Shown here piece by piece: positions 31,009-32,501 of a stretch of 32,501 bases of DNA. Within the stretch, counting starts at the first letter, position 1, and each line of letters starts with the position of its first letter. Origin of the DNA: an uncultured Prevotella sp. GTDB taxonomy: Bacteria; Bacteroidota; Bacteroidia; Bacteroidales; Bacteroidaceae. The stretch covers positions 1-32,501 of the forward strand of contig CAMJBL010000026.1 in assembly GCA_946403845.1 (NCBI GenBank). The letters run 5' to 3'. The notes under the pieces were generated by a model. The model was not told the origin of the DNA. It ran no database searches and saw nothing but the letters and a program-made list of their open reading frames with translations. The translations under genes were made by a program, and so were the position numbers.

Positions 31009-32501
31009 TTAATCTGTAATCAAACATTCGCCTGTCATGTCTGAAGGCTGCTCCAATCCCATGATATGGAGGATGGAGGGAGCCACGTCAGCCAGACGAC
31101 CGTCCTTCACCGTAGCCGAATTGTTATTTGTGACATAGATGAAAGGTACGGGGTTCAGAGAGTGAGCGGTATTGGGTGTGCCATCGGGATTGATAGCGTT
31201 GTCGGCATTACCGTGGTCGGCGATGATGATAGCCTCGTAGTCATTGGCCTTAGCAGCCTCGATCACCTCACGCACGCAGTTGTCAACGGCCCATACAGCC
31301 TTGGCAATCGCATTGTAGATACCTGTGTGGCCCACCATATCACCGTTGGCGAAGTTCACCACGATGAAGTCGTACTTGGCCTCATTGATGGCTGCCACGA
31401 GCTTATCCTTCACCTCGTAGGCACTCATCTCAGGCTTCAGGTCGTAGGTAGCCACCTTCGGAGAAGGCACCAGGATACGATCCTCACCCTCGTATGGGGC
31501 CTCGCGACCACCGTTGAAGAAGAAGGTGACGTGTGCATATTTCTCGGTCTCAGCGGTATGCAGCTGTTTCTTGCCCTGCTTTGAGAGATACTCACCCAGC
31601 GTGTTCTCTACGTTCTCTTTGGGGAAGAGGATGTGCACACCCTTGAAGTTGGCATCGTATGGCGTCATGCAGTAGTACTGCAGTCCGGGAATGGTCTTCA
31701 TACCCTGCTCAGGCATATCCTCCTGCGTCAGCGCAATTGTCATCTCCTTGGCACGGTCGTTACGGAAGTTGATGAAAATCACCACATCGCCCTCCTCGAT
31801 GCAACCATTCACGCTGGCATTGTGGATCGGCTTGATGAACTCATCGGTCACGCCCTCGTCGTAGCTCTCCTGCATGGCCTGAACCATATCAGTAGCCTGC
31901 TTACCAACACCATTCACGATCAGGTCGTAACCCTCTTTCACGCGCTCCCAACGTTTGTCGCGGTCCATGGCGTAGAAACGACCCACGATCGAAGCGATGG
32001 CGGCATCGTTAGCAGCGCAGACGTCGCTCACCTGCTGGATAAAGCCCTTACCGCTCTTCGGGTCGGTGTCACGACCGTCCATATAACAGTGGACAAACAC
32101 CTGATTTTTCAGACCGTAAGCCTTACCGATCTCGATGAGCTTAAACAGATGGTCGAGGCTTGAGTGCACACCACCGTCAGAAGTCAGACCCATCAGGTGC
32201 AGCTTCTTGTTGTTCTCCTTAGCGTAGGTGTAAGCGGCCTTTACCTGCGGATTCTCTAAGATCGAGCCGTCCTTGCAGGCACGGTTGATCTTCACGAGGT
32301 CCTGATACACGATACGACCGGCACCGATATTGAGGTGACCCACCTCAGAGTTACCCATCTGTCCGTCGGGAAGACCTACATCCTCACCGCTGGCATTCAA
32401 CTGAGAGTGAGCCGAAGTGGCTGTCAAGAGATCAAGATACGGGGTCGGCGTATTGAAGATCACGTCACCCTTACCATGCTTACCGATTCCCCATCCGTCG
32501 A
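31009..32501 (-). CDS. gpmI: 2,3-bisphosphoglycerate-independent phosphoglycerate mutase (5' end outside window)
   Basis: The gene runs off the right edge; at least 496 residues are visible and only about 8-10 N-terminal residues are missing. It interconverts 3- and 2-phosphoglycerate in glycolysis. The edge begins inside the DGWGIG motif, whose Asp binds manganese. The catalytic serine is in [10 protein letters not shown]. The substrate-loop HCYMDGRDT and the later ADHGNAD block (metal ligands of the alkaline-phosphatase-like fold) are intact. A GTG at 32463 is in frame but internal: the family's N-terminal motif lies upstream of it. Confidence 0.96.
   Translation of the reverse strand, partial: DGWGIGKHGKGDVIFNTPTPYLDLLTATSAHSQLNASGEDVGLPDGQMGNSEVGHLNIGAGRIVYQDLVKINRACKDGSILENPQVKAAYTYAKENNKKLHLMGLTSDGGVHSSLDHLFKLIEIGKAYGLKNQVFVHCYMDGRDTDPKSGKGFIQQVSDVCAANDAAIASIVGRFYAMDRDKRWERVKEGYDLIVNGVGKQATDMVQAMQESYDEGVTDEFIKPIHNASVNGCIEEGDVVIFINFRNDRAKEMTIALTQEDMPEQGMKTIPGLQYYCMTPYDANFKGVHILFPKENVENTLGEYLSKQGKKQLHTAETEKYAHVTFFFNGGREAPYEGEDRILVPSPKVATYDLKPEMSAYEVKDKLVAAINEAKYDFIVVNFANGDMVGHTGIYNAIAKAVWAVDNCVREVIEAAKANDYEAIIIADHGNADNAINPDGTPNTAHSLNPVPFIYVTNNNSATVKDGRLADVAPSILHIMGLEQPSDMTGECLITD

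Noticed and set aside
32461..32463. GTG as start of gpmI
   Set aside because: The frame stays open to the window edge and the upstream codons encode the conserved DGWGIG motif, so the true start is outside.

Overview
The window looks chromosomal, from a member of the Bacteroidales, most likely a Prevotellaceae species. Three things point there. Many genes are preceded by the Bacteroidetes-type promoter (-33 TTTG-like, -7 TAnnTTTG) and few by a Shine-Dalgarno sequence. The division cluster has the Bacteroidetes composition (short FtsL-like protein, FtsI with a C-terminal PASTA domain, mDAP-type MurE, no MurF or Ddl inside). A GlsA/GlsB glycine-lipid pair lies next to it. The genus is an inference.

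Layout. 1-423 is AT-rich and non-coding. It holds a symmetric 235-bp inverted-repeat structure (180-414) enclosing a 38-bp perfect AT palindrome. A DUF4143-type AAA ATPase (424-1758, minus) follows. Next comes a minus-strand envelope block: glsA, glsB, a SufT/MIP18-like (DUF59) gene, lpxH and a secreted alpha/beta hydrolase. From 6142 to 21712 on the plus strand is a complete dcw cluster: mraZ, rsmH, ftsL-like, ftsI, murE, mraY, murD, ftsW, murG, murC, ftsQ, ftsA, ftsZ. It is preceded by what looks like a MraZ operator. recO is convergent with ftsZ. Then come tRNA-Glu(UUC), a structured leader and rpsT, followed by gyrB and a butyrate/branched-chain acid kinase. A phosphate butyryltransferase gene converges on the kinase. 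A GH95 alpha-L-fucosidase is divergent from that gene, and DUF3109, ung and the 3' part of gpmI (minus strand) close the window.

How the genes fit together. The dcw genes supply the cytoplasmic muropeptide ligases (MurC, D, E), the lipid I/II enzymes (MraY, MurG), the septal synthase pair FtsW/FtsI and the divisome core (FtsL, Q, A, Z). The gls/lpxH block makes or modifies outer-membrane lipids. Buk and Ptb together would interconvert an acyl-CoA and its free acid with ATP formation.

The most unusual signal is a set of short tandem arrays with a 7-bp unit (8 bp once). They fill almost every non-overlapping junction inside the operons. The units differ between junctions, but they keep a fixed orientation relative to transcription, are nearly C-free on the sense strand, often contain the upstream stop codon and end just before the next start codon. 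I think this is the best candidate here for an undescribed system: modular intercistronic translation elements.
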